This document shows positions 45,493 to 54,588 of a stretch of DNA of 64,000 bases, piece by piece; position 1 is the first letter of the stretch; every line of letters begins with the position of its first letter. The translations under genes and the position numbers were made by a program. This DNA is from DASVBE01 sp963770375. Its GTDB lineage: Bacteria > Actinomycetota > Actinomycetes > Streptosporangiales > Streptosporangiaceae. The stretch is from assembly GCA_963770375.1 (NCBI GenBank), contig CAVYPM010000017.1, forward strand, positions 248,001 to 312,000, given 5' to 3'. The notes under the pieces were generated by a model. It was not told the DNA's origin and ran no database searches. It saw only the letters and a program-made list of their open reading frames with translations.

Positions 45493-45783
45493 GCCCGGAG
45501 GGATAACAGCGTCACGGGTTAATCCGCCAGGCGCCTCATTGGCATCCCCGGCGCCGGGCCGGGGCCGTGACTGAGTCCGCCGTCGGCGGTTAGCCCTTTC
45601 AGGATTGATTACGCTGCCGAGCCCGCGGGCCGCCGCGACTAGGCCAGTCACCACGGGGCCAGTCACCACGGGGCCAGTCACCACGGCGTCGGCCGGCCCG
45701 CGTGAAACGCGCGGACGGTGGGCCGGCGCCAGAGCGAGTGGCTCGCGCCCCCGGAACCGTAATCAATCCTGGAAGGGCTATAG
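45493..45783. other. Gap between lexA2 and the asparaginase gene
   Basis: Mostly occupied by the MITE-like element described at 45591-45780. The 98 bases after lexA2 have GC-rich inverted repeats (GGCGCCGGGCCGGGGCC) that may terminate transcription; no other gene. Confidence 0.4.
45591..45780. mobile_element. 190-bp MITE-like element with 23-bp terminal inverted repeats
   Basis: Left end 45591-45613 (TAGCCCTTTCAGGATTGATT, then ACG) and right end 45758-45780 are inverted repeats with 22 of 23 positions identical. Both ends carry TA at the border, like IS630/Tc1-type insertions at TA. The interior has no open frame; it has three copies of GGCCAGTCACCACGGG (16-base unit, ~45,642-45,690). The right end lies 3 bases from the asparaginase stop codon. 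Confidence 0.65.
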
Positions 45784-46831
45784 CTAAGCGCCTGCGGCGG
45801 CGAACGCGGCCACGACATCGGCCCGGGTGGCGCCACGGGACAGCAGCAGGTGCAGCAGCAACCGGGCCTTGGGCGGGTCGAGGAAGCCGGCGCTGATGAC
45901 GTCACGCGACGTGAGGTCGATCTCCGAGCCGACCCAGCCGTACGTGCCCTCGAGCACCGTGCCGGCCCGGTCCGGGACGCGATCACGACCGGCATCCTGG
46001 ACGCCAGCTCGTACATGATCCCGGCCACTCCCGGCGGCACGTGACCGGCGCCGAAACCGGCCACGACCAGGCCGTCCAGGACGCCCGCGTCGGCCGCGGC
46101 GCGCAGCATCGCGCCGTCGTCGCCGAGCGCCATCGTGACCAGCCCCACCCGGACCTCCGCACCGCGGCGCCCGCCCCGGCCGGCAGCCCGATCTCCGGCC
46201 GCACCGGCCGGGCCAGCAGCCGGACCCGCCCCTCGATCACGTGCCCGACCGGACCCGACGACGGCGACACAAACGCCGCGATGCTCGTCGCGTGCGCCTT
46301 GCGGACGTGCCGCGCGGCGTGAATCTCGTCCGCGAAGACCACCAGCACGCCGAGACCGGCCAGCGCCGGGCTGGCCGCCGCCTGGATCGCGGCCAGCATG
46401 TTGGCCGGCCCGTCCGCCCCCGCGGCATCCCGGGTACGCATCGCGCCGGTCACCACCACCGGCTGGTCGCCGCGGTGCAGCAGATCCAGCAGATACCCGG
46501 TTTCCTCGATCGTGTCGGTGCCCTGCACGACCACCGCCCCCGCGCAGCCCGCCTCCAGCTCGGCGGCGATCGCGGCGGACAGGCCGAGCACGTCCTCGAT
46601 GCTCAGCGCCGAGCTGGGCAGCTGGCGGAAATCGTGCAGCACCGGGCTGGCCGGCAGCCCGGCCAGACCGGGCACCGACCCGAGCAGCTGCGACGCGCCC
46701 AGCACCGGCACGGCACCCGCCGAACCCGGCTCGGTCACCATCGCGATCGTGCCGCCGAGCGTGAACACCGCCACCCGGGGCGGCGCCGCCGCCCCGGGCT
46801 GCGCTGCCCGAGGGTGGGGCTCGCCGGTCAT
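45784..46831 (-). CDS. Asparaginase/glutaminase family protein, two frame breaks
   Basis: About 348 residues if repaired. VAVFTLGGTIAMV holds the first catalytic Thr; VVVQGTDTIEETGYLLDLL the second Thr-Asp pair; then PVVVTGAMRTRD. After RSGWGW (~46,150) the register changes to give VTMALGDDGAMLRAAADAG. After VVIASRTG (~45,970) it changes again to AGTVLEGTYGWVGSEIDL, ending RADVVAAFAAAGA at TAG 45,784-45,786. ATG overlaps the leuS stop (ATGA), so translation is coupled to leuS. Confidence 0.82.
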
Positions 46832-49320
46832 TCCGGCACGATGTTGACCAGCTTGGGCTCGCGCACGATCACCGTGCGGATGCCCCGGCCGGCCAGCGTG
46901 CGGCTCACGCCGGGCGTGGCCAGGGCCAGCTCGCGCAGCTCAGCGGCGGTGATGCCGGGCGGCACCGCCAGCCGGTCGCGGACCTTGCCGGCCACCTGGA
47001 CCACGCAGGTGACCAGGTCCTCGACCAGCAGCGCGGGATCGGCGGACGGCCAGCCGGCCTTGGCGACCGACGCCGGGTGGCCCAGCAGCTCCCAGCACTC
47101 CTCGGCGGTGTACGGGGCGAACAGGGACAGCAGCACGGCCAGGGTCTCGGCGGCCTCGCGGACCGCCGGGTCGGACGCGCCGGGGCCGGAGTCGATGGCC
47201 CGCCGGGTCGCGGTGGCCAGCTCCATCAGCCGGGCCACGGCGACGTTCAGCCGCGTGCCCTCGACCAGCCGGGTCACCTCGTTGATCGTGCGGTGAGTGA
47301 CCTTCCGCAGGGCGATGTCCCCCGAAGCGACCGCGCCAGCCCCGGCCGCGCTCGCCCCGCCCGCGTCGGCCGCGATCCGGGTCACCCGCCCCAGGAACTT
47401 GACCGACGCGTCCGGGTTCATGTCCGCCCAGTCGACGTCATCCTCGGGCGGGCTGGCGAAGACCATCGTCAGCCGGATCGCGTCGACGCCGTGCGCAGCC
47501 AGCTGCTCGCCCAGGTCAACGCCGTTGCCCAGCGACTTGGACATCGCCTTGCCGCGGTTGATGACCTGGCCCTGGTTCATCAGCGCGGTGAACGGCTCGA
47601 CGAAGTCCACCATCCGCATGTCGTACAGCACCTTGACGAAGAACCGGCTGTACAGCAGGTGCAGGATGGCGTGCTCGACGCCGCCGACGTACAGGTCGAC
47701 CGGCGACCAGCGGCGGACGGACCCGACCTCGAACGCCCCCTCGGTGTACCCCGGCGAGCAGTAGCGCAGGAAGTACCAGGACGAGTCGACGAACGTGTCC
47801 ATCGTGTCGGTGTCCCGCTTGGCCGGGCCGCCGCACTTCGGGCAGGTGGTGTTCACCCACTCGCTGGCCGCGGCCAGCGGCGAGACGCCCTTGGGCGCCA
47901 GGTCCTGCCCGCGCAGGTCGGGCAGCCGGACCGGCAGGTCCTCCTCGGGCACCGGAACCTCGCCGCAGCCCTCGCAGTACAGGATCGGGATCGGCGCGCC
48001 CCAGAACCGCTGCCGGGAGACCAGCCAGTCGCGCAGCCGGTAGTTGACCGCAGCCTGGCCCAGCCCGCGCCCGGCCAGGATGCCGGTGATCGTCTGGATC
48101 GCGTCGGCCTTGCTCAGCCCGTCCAGCGGGCCCGAGTTGACCAGCGTGCCCTCCCCCGGCGTGGCCTGGCCGGTCTCCGCCGGGTCCGGGCCGCCGGTGT
48201 CCACCACAACGCGGACCGGCAGCCCGAACTTGCGGGCGAAGTCCAGGTCGCGCTGGTCGTGCGCGGGGACGGCCATGATCGCGCCGGTGCCGTAGTCGGG
48301 CAGGACGTAATCGGCCGCCCAGACCTGGATCTGCTCGCCGTTGACCGGGTTGACCGCGTGCCGGCCCAGGAACACGCCGGTCTTCTCGCGGTCGGTGGCC
48401 TGCCGCTCGATGTCGGTCAGCTTGCGCACGTCGGCCAGGTAGGCGTCCAGCTCGGCGCGGTGCTCGGGCGCGCACAGCTCGGCGGCCAGCGCGGAGTCCG
48501 CGGCGACCACGAAGAACGTCGCGCCGTACAGCGTGTCGGGCCGCGTGGTGAACACGGTCACCGGCTCGGCCGCGCCCTCGATCGTGAAGGTGACCTCGGC
48601 GCCCTCGCTGCGGCCGATCCAGTTGCGCTGCATCAGCAGAACCGGTTCCGGCCACTTGCCTTCCAGCGGGGCCATGTCGGCCAGCAGCCGGTCGGCGTAC
48701 TCAGTGATCTTGAAGTACCACTGGGTCAGCGACCGGCGGACGACCTCGGAGCCGCAGCGCTCGCACTTGCCGCTGATGACCTGCTCGTTGGCCAGCACGG
48801 TCTGGTCGACCGGGCACCAGTTGACGTAGCCGTCCTTCCGGTACGCCAGGCCGCGCTCGTGCAGCCGCAGGAACAGCCACTGGGTCCACCGGTAGTACTC
48901 CGGGTCGCAGGTCTGCAGCCGGCGCGACCAGTCGAAGGACAGCGCGTACCTCCGGAACGAGGCCGCCTGGGTTTCGATGTTCTTGTAGGTCCAGTCGGCG
49001 GGGTGGGAGTTGCCGCGGATGGCGGCGTTCTCGGCGGGCAGGCCGAACGCGTCCCAGCCGATGGGGTGCAGCACGTTGTCACCGCGCTGGAAGTAGTACC
49101 GCGCCATCGCGTCGGCCACCGCGTACGCCTCGGCGTGGCCCATGTGCAGGTCCCCGGACGGGTACGGGAACATGTCCAGCACGTAGCGGCGCGGTCTTGT
49201 GTCCTCCGGGTCGTCGCTGGCCCGGAACAGGTCCATCGCTTCCCAGCGGGCCTGCCATTTTTCCTGGATCGCGCGCGGGTCGTAGGTCTGGACCCGGTCC
49301 GCGCTCTCGGCGGCTGTCAT
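46828..49320 (-). CDS. leuS: Leucyl-tRNA synthetase
   Basis: 830-residue class I synthetase. HMGH signature at about 59-62 in YPSGDLHMGHAEAY, zinc-type CPVDQTVL...CERCGS, editing domain with TTRPDTLYGATF, a second Cys cluster (CPKCGGPAKRDTDTMDTF), and KMSKS as KAMSKSLGN. ATG 49320. The 190-base leader contains a short leucine-rich peptide and a terminator (see 49420-49512), so expression is probably attenuated by charged tRNA-Leu. Confidence 0.97.
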   Translation of the reverse strand: MTAAESADRVQTYDPRAIQEKWQARWEAMDLFRASDDPEDTRPRRYVLDMFPYPSGDLHMGHAEAYAVADAMARYYFQRGDNVLHPIGWDAFGLPAENAAIRGNSHPADWTYKNIETQAASFRRYALSFDWSRRLQTCDPEYYRWTQWLFLRLHERGLAYRKDGYVNWCPVDQTVLANEQVISGKCERCGSEVVRRSLTQWYFKITEYADRLLADMAPLEGKWPEPVLLMQRNWIGRSEGAEVTFTIEGAAEPVTVFTTRPDTLYGATFFVVAADSALAAELCAPEHRAELDAYLADVRKLTDIERQATDREKTGVFLGRHAVNPVNGEQIQVWAADYVLPDYGTGAIMAVPAHDQRDLDFARKFGLPVRVVVDTGGPDPAETGQATPGEGTLVNSGPLDGLSKADAIQTITGILAGRGLGQAAVNYRLRDWLVSRQRFWGAPIPILYCEGCGEVPVPEEDLPVRLPDLRGQDLAPKGVSPLAAASEWVNTTCPKCGGPAKRDTDTMDTFVDSSWYFLRYCSPGYTEGAFEVGSVRRWSPVDLYVGGVEHAILHLLYSRFFVKVLYDMRMVDFVEPFTALMNQGQVINRGKAMSKSLGNGVDLGEQLAAHGVDAIRLTMVFASPPEDDVDWADMNPDASVKFLGRVTRIAADAGGASAAGAGAVASGDIALRKVTHRTINEVTRLVEGTRLNVAVARLMELATATRRAIDSGPGASDPAVREAAETLAVLLSLFAPYTAEECWELLGHPASVAKAGWPSADPALLVEDLVTCVVQVAGKVRDRLAVPPGITAAELRELALATPGVSRTLAGRGIRTVIVREPKLVNIVPE

Positions 49321-49419
49321 GATCCCTCACCAAGTCTGATCGGTCTGGCTAGCGCGAATTCCCGTCCGGCCGGGAAGTGGGCCCCGGGCCCGCGGCCCGG
49401 TGCCGCGCCAGATACGGCG

Positions 49420-49484
49420 TCCAATCAAAATGCCCCTCGTTCACGAGGGGCAGCCGCGCCAACGACGGATCAGTCGGCGCGGCT
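49420..49484 (-). promoter_or_regulatory. leuS attenuator: two consecutive RNA hairpins, second with a U tract
   Basis: In leuS mRNA direction: AGCCGCGCC (49484-49476) pairs with GGCGCGGCT (49461-49453), then TGCCCCTCG-TGAA-CGAGGGGCA (49452-49431), a perfect 9-bp stem, followed by TTTTGATT. The first hairpin starts at the leader-peptide stop codon. This is the architecture of a ribosome-mediated transcription attenuator; the alternative antiterminator pairing is not worked out. Confidence 0.8.
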
Positions 49485-49512
49485 AGGTAAGGAGCAGCCG
49501 GGTGGAGCGCAT
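49483..49512 (-). CDS. leuS leader peptide MRSTRLLLT
   Basis: ATG CGC TCC ACC CGG CTG CTC CTT ACC TAG: nine residues with three consecutive leucine codons. A TATTCT -10 hexamer (plus 49519-49524) ends 6 bases before the ATG, so the transcript is probably leaderless. Slow decoding of the Leu codons would favour readthrough into leuS. Confidence 0.8.
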   Translation of the reverse strand: MRSTRLLLT

Positions 49513-49628
49513 GGGCAAAGAATACCGTACCCTGCGCCAGCCGGCCGCCGAATAAGGGCCAGGCACAAGCAGGCTTGCGACGGCGGCGGTCAGGCCAGGC
49601 GCGCAGGTCAGGCGGGTCATCAGGCGGG

Positions 49629-49907
49629 TCAGGTCAGCGCGCTGATCTTCGCCGCGAGACGGAAGTCGGCCGCGGTCAGGCCGCCGGCCGAGTGGGTCGA
49701 CAGGGTCAGCGTCACCCGGTTCCACTGGATCGTGATGTCCGGGTGGTGGCCGGCCTCCTCGGCCAGGAAGGCCACCGCCCCGGCGAACAGCATCGCGCCG
49801 CGGAAGTCGTCCCGTGTCACGGTGCAGGTGATGCTGCCGCGGTCCCGCGCCCAGCCGGTCACCTTGCTCAGCTCGGCGGCGATCTCGTCTTCGGTGAGCA
49901 GGTCCAT
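49629..49907 (-). CDS. Pterin-4a-carbinolamine dehydratase
   Basis: 92 residues, the full length of the PCD/DCoH family. The catalytic GHHPDI segment (EEAGHHPDITIQWNRV, about 53-68) and THSAGGLTAADFRLA are present. It dehydrates 4a-hydroxytetrahydrobiopterin or acts in related pterin chemistry. GGGAGG abuts the ATG at 49907 (1 base), so either the start is leaderless (TATCCC lies 7 bases upstream) or initiation is unusual. Confidence 0.9.
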   Translation of the reverse strand: MDLLTEDEIAAELSKVTGWARDRGSITCTVTRDDFRGAMLFAGAVAFLAEEAGHHPDITIQWNRVTLTLSTHSAGGLTAADFRLAAKISALT

Positions 49908-50045
49908 GCCTCCCGGGATATCACAATGACCGCGAGCCGGGCAGCGGGCCGCGCGGGAAGCGCCGCCTCAATCGCGTGCCGCTGCGGGCACACCGGCCCA
50001 TAACCGCCGGTCCGGCCGGGCGCCGGCTGTCCCAGCTGCGCCCGG

Positions 50046-50051
50046 TAGGCT
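50046..50051 (+). promoter_or_regulatory. Candidate -10 box of gcvT
   Basis: TAGGCT, 37 bases before the TTG start at 50089. The sequence between has the ribosome site GGAGGG. I found no glycine riboswitch fold. Confidence 0.45.
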
Positions 50052-50088
50052 GACCCGCGCCGGACCGCCCCGCCTACCGGAGGGCCAG

Positions 50089-51225
50089 TTGAGCGATCCC
50101 GACGCCGCCGGGCCGAGGCGGACCCCGCTAACCGCCGTACACGAGCGGCTGGGTGCGGCACTGACTGATTTCGCGGGCTGGCTGATGCCGCTGCGGTACG
50201 GCAGCGAGACCGCCGAGCACAACGCCGTGCGCACCGCGGCCGGGCTGTTCGACCTGTCGCACATGGGCGAGATCGCGGTGACCGGCCCGGACGCGGCCGC
50301 CGCGCTGGACTACGCGCTGACCGGCGACCTGTCCGGGCTGGCGCCCGGCCGGGCCCGGTACACGCTGATCTGCGCGCCGGACGGCGGGGTCCTCGACGAC
50401 CTCATCGTGTACCGGCTGGGCGACCAGGACTTCCTGGTCGTGGCCAACGCGTCGAACGCGGCGCGGGTCCATGCCGAGCTGACCGAGCGGGCCGCCGGGC
50501 GGTCAGCCACGGTCACCGACCAGACCGCGGACTACGCGCTGATCGCGCTGCAGGGCCCGGCCGCGGCGGCCATCCTGGGCCCGCTGACCGACGCCGACCT
50601 GACCGCGCTGCGCTACTACGCCGGGCACCCGGCCACCGTGGACGGCCGCACGGTGATGCTGGCCAGGACCGGCTACACCGGCGAGGACGGGTTCGAGATC
50701 TTCGCCCGGCCGGACGACGCCGAGCCGCTGTGGGCCACCCTGACCGAGGCCGGCGCGGGCCACGGGCTGGTCCCGGCCGGGCTGGCGGCCCGCGACACGC
50801 TTCGGCTCGAGGCCGGCATGGCGCTGTACGGCAACGAGCTGGGCCCGGACATCACGCCGTTCGAGGCCGGGCTGGGCCGGGTGGTCAAGTTCACCAAGCC
50901 CGGCGACTTCGTCGGCCGGGACGCGCTGGCCCAGGCCGCCGAGGCCGGGCCGCGGCGGGTGCTGACCGGGCTGGCCGGCGAGTCCCGCCGGGTGCCCAGG
51001 CACGGGTACGGCGTCCTGTGGGACGGCGAGCCGTGCGGCACCGTGACCAGCGGCGCGCCGTCGCCGACCCTGGGCGTGCCGATCGCCCTGGCCTACCTCG
51101 AGCCGGAGGCGGCCCGGCAGGCCGCCGATGCCGGGGGCGGCACCGGGCGGCTGGCGGTGGACGTCCGCGGCCGCGCGGAGCCCGCCCGGGCCGTCCCGCT
51201 CCCGTTCTACCGGCGCCCGGCGTAG
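50089..51225 (+). CDS. gcvT: Glycine cleavage system aminomethyltransferase (T-protein)
   Basis: 378 residues. Takes the aminomethyl group from lipoyl-GcvH to tetrahydrofolate. FAGWLMPLRYGS, GLFDLSHMGEI, ARTGYTGEDGFEIF, and ARDTLRLEAGMALYGNEL are family hallmarks, with the folate-contacting Asp region after DLSHMG. TTG start at 50089, 4 bases after GGAGGG; no better start agrees with the family. gcvH follows after 74 bases. Confidence 0.95.
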   Translation: MSDPDAAGPRRTPLTAVHERLGAALTDFAGWLMPLRYGSETAEHNAVRTAAGLFDLSHMGEIAVTGPDAAAALDYALTGDLSGLAPGRARYTLICAPDGGVLDDLIVYRLGDQDFLVVANASNAARVHAELTERAAGRSATVTDQTADYALIALQGPAAAAILGPLTDADLTALRYYAGHPATVDGRTVMLARTGYTGEDGFEIFARPDDAEPLWATLTEAGAGHGLVPAGLAARDTLRLEAGMALYGNELGPDITPFEAGLGRVVKFTKPGDFVGRDALAQAAEAGPRRVLTGLAGESRRVPRHGYGVLWDGEPCGTVTSGAPSPTLGVPIALAYLEPEAARQAADAGGGTGRLAVDVRGRAEPARAVPLPFYRRPA

Positions 51226-51299
51226 CCGGCCCAGCCGCACCGACCCGCAGGCCCTACCGAACCCGCAGGCCCTACCGATCCCGCAGAGGAGAGGCAACG

Positions 51300-51689
51300 A
51301 TGACCGTTCCCCCGGAACTGCACTACACGGCGGAGCACGAGTGGGTCCGCCTGGACGGCGCGACCGCGTCGGTCGGCATCACCGACCACGCGCAGCGGGC
51401 CCTCGGCGACGTGGTGTACGTGTCGCTGCCCACGGTGGGCGCCACGGTCACCGCGGGCGAGCCGTGCGGCGAGGTCGAGTCGACCAAGTCGGTCAGCGAC
51501 ATCTACTCCCCCGTCGACGGCGAGGTCACCGAGATCAACGAGGAGATCGACGAGGACCCCGCGCTGGTCAACGCCGATCCTTACGGCGCGGGCTGGCTGT
51601 TCAGGGTCGCGCTGGCCAGTGGCGGCGAGCTGCCGGCCGGCATGCTCTCCGCGGACGACTACCTGGAGCTGACGAAAGAAGCCGGCTAG
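51300..51689 (+). CDS. gcvH: Glycine cleavage system lipoyl carrier (H-protein)
   Basis: 129 residues, standard length. The lipoylated lysine is in VESTKSVSD (about residue 64). YTAEHEWVRLDG starts the domain and NADPYGAGWLFRV ends it. GGAGAGG lies 6 bases upstream of ATG 51300. The gap from gcvT contains a 16-base direct repeat (CCGCAGGCCCTACCGA twice). gcvP is not in this window. Confidence 0.96.
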   Translation: MTVPPELHYTAEHEWVRLDGATASVGITDHAQRALGDVVYVSLPTVGATVTAGEPCGEVESTKSVSDIYSPVDGEVTEINEEIDEDPALVNADPYGAGWLFRVALASGGELPAGMLSADDYLELTKEAG

Positions 51690-52904
51690 TGCCCGGCGCG
51701 GCAGCCAGCGACCTGGACAGGTACAACGCGGCGACCGCGCACCTCGAACCGCCGCTGGCGATCGTCGACCTGGCCGCGCTGCGGGAAAACGCGGCCGCGA
51801 TGACCGCCCGGGCCGGCGGCAAGCCGATCCGGCTGGCCAGCAAATCGGTCCGGTGCCGGGCCATCCTGCGGCTGGCCCTGGGCCTGCCCGGGTTCCGCGG
51901 CGTGATGGCCTACAGCCTGCCCGAGGCGCTCTGGCTGGCGGCGGGCCGGATCAGCCCGGACATCCTGGTCGCCTACCCGACCGTGGACCGGTCCGCGCTG
52001 GCCGAGCTGGCCGCGGACCGCCACGCCGCGGCGGCGGTCACGCTGATGGTGGACTGCCCCGAGCACCTGGACCTGATCGGGCAGGCGGCCGCGGCGGCGG
52101 GGGCCAGCCCGGTGCCGCTGCGGGTGTGCATCGACATCGACGCCTCGTTCGCCGCGCTGGGCGGCCGGGTGCGGGCCGGGGCGCTGCGCTCCCCCGTCCG
52201 TACCCCGGCCGACGCGGCCCGGCTGGCAACGGACATCACCAAGCGGCCCGGGCTGCTGCTGGCCGGGCTGATGGCCTACGAGGGCCAGATCGCCGGGGTG
52301 GGCGACAGCCCGCCGGGACGGCCGCTGCGGGCCCAGGCGATCCGGGTCATGCAGCGCCAGTCCGCGACCGAGCTGGCCCGGCGGCGGGCGGCGATCACCG
52401 CCGCGGTGCGCGAGGTGGCGCCGGTCGAGTTCGTCAACGGCGGCGGGACCGGCTCGGTGCACCAGACCGCGGCCGAGCAGGCCGTGACCGAGATCGGCGC
52501 CGGGTCCGGGCTGTACCACCCGGCCCTGTTCGACAGCTACCGGGCGTTCTCCGGGCGGCCTGGCCGCCCTGTTCGCGGTGCCGGTGGTGCGCCGTCCTGG
52601 GCCCGGGGTGGTCACCGCGGCGTTCGGCGGCTACCTCGCGTCCGGGCCGGCCGACGCGGCCCGGCTGCCGCAGCCGTACCTGCCGGCCGGGCTGCGGCTG
52701 GACCGGAACGAGGGCGCAGGTGAGGTGCAGACCCCGCTGATCGGCCCGGCCGCGGACGGGCTGGCGGTCGGCGGGCGGGCCTGGCTGCGGCACGCCAAGG
52801 CGGGCGAGCTGTGCGAGCGGTTCACCCAGCTGCACCTGGTGGAGGGCGACCAGGTCACCGGGACCGTGCCTACCTACCGGGGCGAGGGAAAGTCGTTCGG
52901 CTGA
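51689..52904 (+). CDS. PLP-dependent amino-acid deaminase/aldolase (D-threonine aldolase-like), one frameshift
   Basis: About 404 residues when repaired. PLP Lys in IRLASKSVRCRA (about 52), alanine-racemase-type barrel (LLAGLMAYEGQIAGVGD, EFVNGGGTGSV) and C-terminal domain (GLRLDRNEGAGEVQTPLIGP). After YRAFSGRP (~52,560) one extra base in GGCGGCCTGGCCGCC changes the register; the next codons then read AALFAVPVVRRPGPGVVTAA. Acts on D-serine, D-threonine or similar, but the substrate is not known. The GTG overlaps the gcvH stop (TAGTG). Confidence 0.82.
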
Positions 52905-52918
52905 GCCGCGGCGCGCGG

Positions 52919-53209
52919 CTACCTGCTGCGGCGGAGCGCGCGGAACACGACGTAGCCCACGACGAACAGGCCGGCCGCGGCGATGACCAGCTGGACCTCG
53001 GGGCGCTCGGCCTCCTGAAGGGCGCGCTCGCGCAGCCTCCTGATGTTGCTCGACGGGCTGACCCGGTCGGCCAGCTCGTCGATGGTCTGGGCCAGGCTCT
53101 CCCGGGTCCGCTCGATGTGGGCGACCAGCTGGTCCGGATTGGTGCTGCGCGCCAAGCCGTTGGCGGCGGCATTGCGCCGCGCGACCGCCGCGCTGTCCGG
53201 ATCAGGCAT
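52919..53209 (-). CDS. DUF3618 membrane-associated protein
   Basis: 96 residues. The DUF3618 motif IERTRESLAQTIDELADRVSP (about 32-52) is followed by a basic helix and one membrane segment (about 73-90, LVIAAAGLFVVGYVVFRAL). The family is widespread in actinobacteria and sometimes associated with phage-holin-superfamily genes; function unknown. ATG 53209; GAAGGG lies upstream. Confidence 0.85.
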   Translation of the reverse strand: MPDPDSAAVARRNAAANGLARSTNPDQLVAHIERTRESLAQTIDELADRVSPSSNIRRLRERALQEAERPEVQLVIAAAGLFVVGYVVFRALRRSR

Positions 53210-53379
53210 CGCCAGTGTCCCTTCGCTGCTGTGACCCGCTCGGCGCCACAGGGGTTCCCATAGTGTTCCAGGTCGGCTCCTGGAATGCGATACGGGCCCG
53301 GGGCGCGCGCGGCGCGCGCCCCGGTGCGCCCCGGCGCCAGGCCCGGTACGGCGTGCACCCGCCCGCAAACGCCGCATTC

Positions 53380-53385
53380 TAGGAT
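53380..53385 (+). promoter_or_regulatory. Candidate -10 box of a leaderless promoter (HAD gene)
   Basis: TAGGAT, 6 bases before the GTG at 53392; there is no ribosome-binding sequence. Confidence 0.5.
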
Positions 53386-53391
53386 GCGGCC

Positions 53392-54075
53392 GTGGCGGTT
53401 GACGCGGTTATCTTCGACTGGGGCGGCACGCTGACCCCGTGGCACACGGTCGACCATGCGGCGCTGTGGCGTGCCGTGTGCGAGGGGCACCTGCCGCCCG
53501 GCGAGGTGGCGGCCATGGCCGAGGCGATCCGCGCGGCCGAGGAAGAGCTGTGGCTGGTGTCCGCGCGCGAGCACCGCAGCGCCACGCTCACCGACGTGTT
53601 CGAGCGGGCCGGGCACACGCCGACCGAGGAGTTCCTGGCCAGCTACACGCGGGCGTGGGAGCCGCACACGTTCACCGACCCGGACGCGGCCAGCGTGCTG
53701 CGGTCGCTGCGCGCCCGCGGGATCAGGATCGGCGTGCTGTCCAACACGATGTGGCCGCGGGCCTGGCACGAGGACGTGTTCCGCCGGGACGGGGTGCTCG
53801 ACCTGATCGACGGCGCGGTGTACAGCAGCGAGATCGACTGGGCCAAGCCGCACCCCGGGGCGTTCCGCGCGGCCATGCAGGCGGTCGGGGCCAGCGACCC
53901 GGCCCGCTGCGTGTTCATCGGGGACCGGCCCTACGACGACGTGCACGGCGCGAAGAGCGCGGGGATGCGGGCCATCCTGATCCCGCACAGCTCGGTCCCG
54001 TCCTACGACGGCACCGAGCCGGACGCGGTCATCGAGCGGCTGGCCGAGCTGCCCGCCCTGCTCGAGTCCTGGTAG
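53392..54075 (+). CDS. HAD-superfamily hydrolase
   Basis: 227 residues of the subfamily I phosphatase-like HADs. Motif I FDWGGTLTP (Asp nucleophile at about 9; the second Asp is replaced by Gly-Thr order DWGGT, seen in many family members), motif II GVLSNT, motif III Lys in DWAKPHP, motif IV GDRPYDDVHGAK. The cap is alpha-helical (about 20-85). Substrate unknown. Confidence 0.88.
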   Translation: MAVDAVIFDWGGTLTPWHTVDHAALWRAVCEGHLPPGEVAAMAEAIRAAEEELWLVSAREHRSATLTDVFERAGHTPTEEFLASYTRAWEPHTFTDPDAASVLRSLRARGIRIGVLSNTMWPRAWHEDVFRRDGVLDLIDGAVYSSEIDWAKPHPGAFRAAMQAVGASDPARCVFIGDRPYDDVHGAKSAGMRAILIPHSSVPSYDGTEPDAVIERLAELPALLESW

Positions 54076-54078
54076 GGC

Positions 54079-54501
54079 TCAGACTGCGGCGGCGGCCCGG
54101 TCGTAGCGGTCCCGCGCCCGTTCGAGCTCCTCGATGTTCTCGTAGGCCCAGGCCTTGATGACGCTCACCGCGGCGGCCAGGCTGTGGCCCAGGGCCGTCA
54201 GCCGGTACTCCACGGTGACCGGCACGGTCGGGTACACGGTGCGTTCGACCAGGCCGTCGCGCTCCAGGCCGCGCAGGGTCTGGGTGAGCATCTTCTGGGT
54301 CACGCCCTCGACGCGGCGGCGCAGCTCGGAGAACCGGAGCACCTCCTCGTCCGACAGCGCGCTGATGACGAGCATCGTCCACTTGTCCGCGACCCGGCCG
54401 AGGACCTGGCGGGTCGGGCAGGCCGCGCTCATCACGTTCCAGCGGCACACCAGGGCGGCGCCAGAAGCCACGCCGGGGGCCAGGTCAACGGTGGTTTCCA
54501 T
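54079..54501 (-). CDS. HxlR-family winged-helix regulator
   Basis: 140 residues. The family Cys is in AACPTRQVL; the winged helix is VADKWTMLVISALSDEEVLR followed by FSELRRRVEGVTQKMLTQTL and YRLTALGHSL. HxlR proteins sense electrophiles or small ligands through this Cys. Divergent from the SRPBCC gene, which is the obvious target. ATG 54501 is 6 bases after a TATAGG -10 (plus 54508-54513), suggesting a leaderless transcript. Confidence 0.9.
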   Translation of the reverse strand: METTVDLAPGVASGAALVCRWNVMSAACPTRQVLGRVADKWTMLVISALSDEEVLRFSELRRRVEGVTQKMLTQTLRGLERDGLVERTVYPTVPVTVEYRLTALGHSLAAAVSVIKAWAYENIEELERARDRYDRAAAAV

Positions 54502-54541
54502 TAGGTACCTATACCACGAGAAAGTGCCTTCTTCCCAGAAG
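54502..54541. promoter_or_regulatory. Candidate HxlR operators in the divergent promoter
   Basis: TAGGTACCTA (54502-54511) is a perfect 10-bp palindrome overlapping the HxlR -10. CTTCT-TCCC-AGAAG (54528-54541) is a second inverted repeat nearer the SRPBCC gene. Autoregulation and control of the neighbour are inferred. Confidence 0.45.
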
Positions 54542-54588
54542 ATACCAGCCTTCCTATCGTTGTCCCAGACATCGAGGGAGGACTTCTG

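Noticed and set aside
49321..49512. T-box riboswitch upstream of leuS
   Set aside because: No T-box sequence or specifier loop; a leader peptide with Leu codons and a terminator explains the leader better.
49908..50088. Glycine riboswitch upstream of gcvT
   Set aside because: The conserved core sequences and paired helices are not visible; only a TAGGCT -10 and a ribosome site were found.
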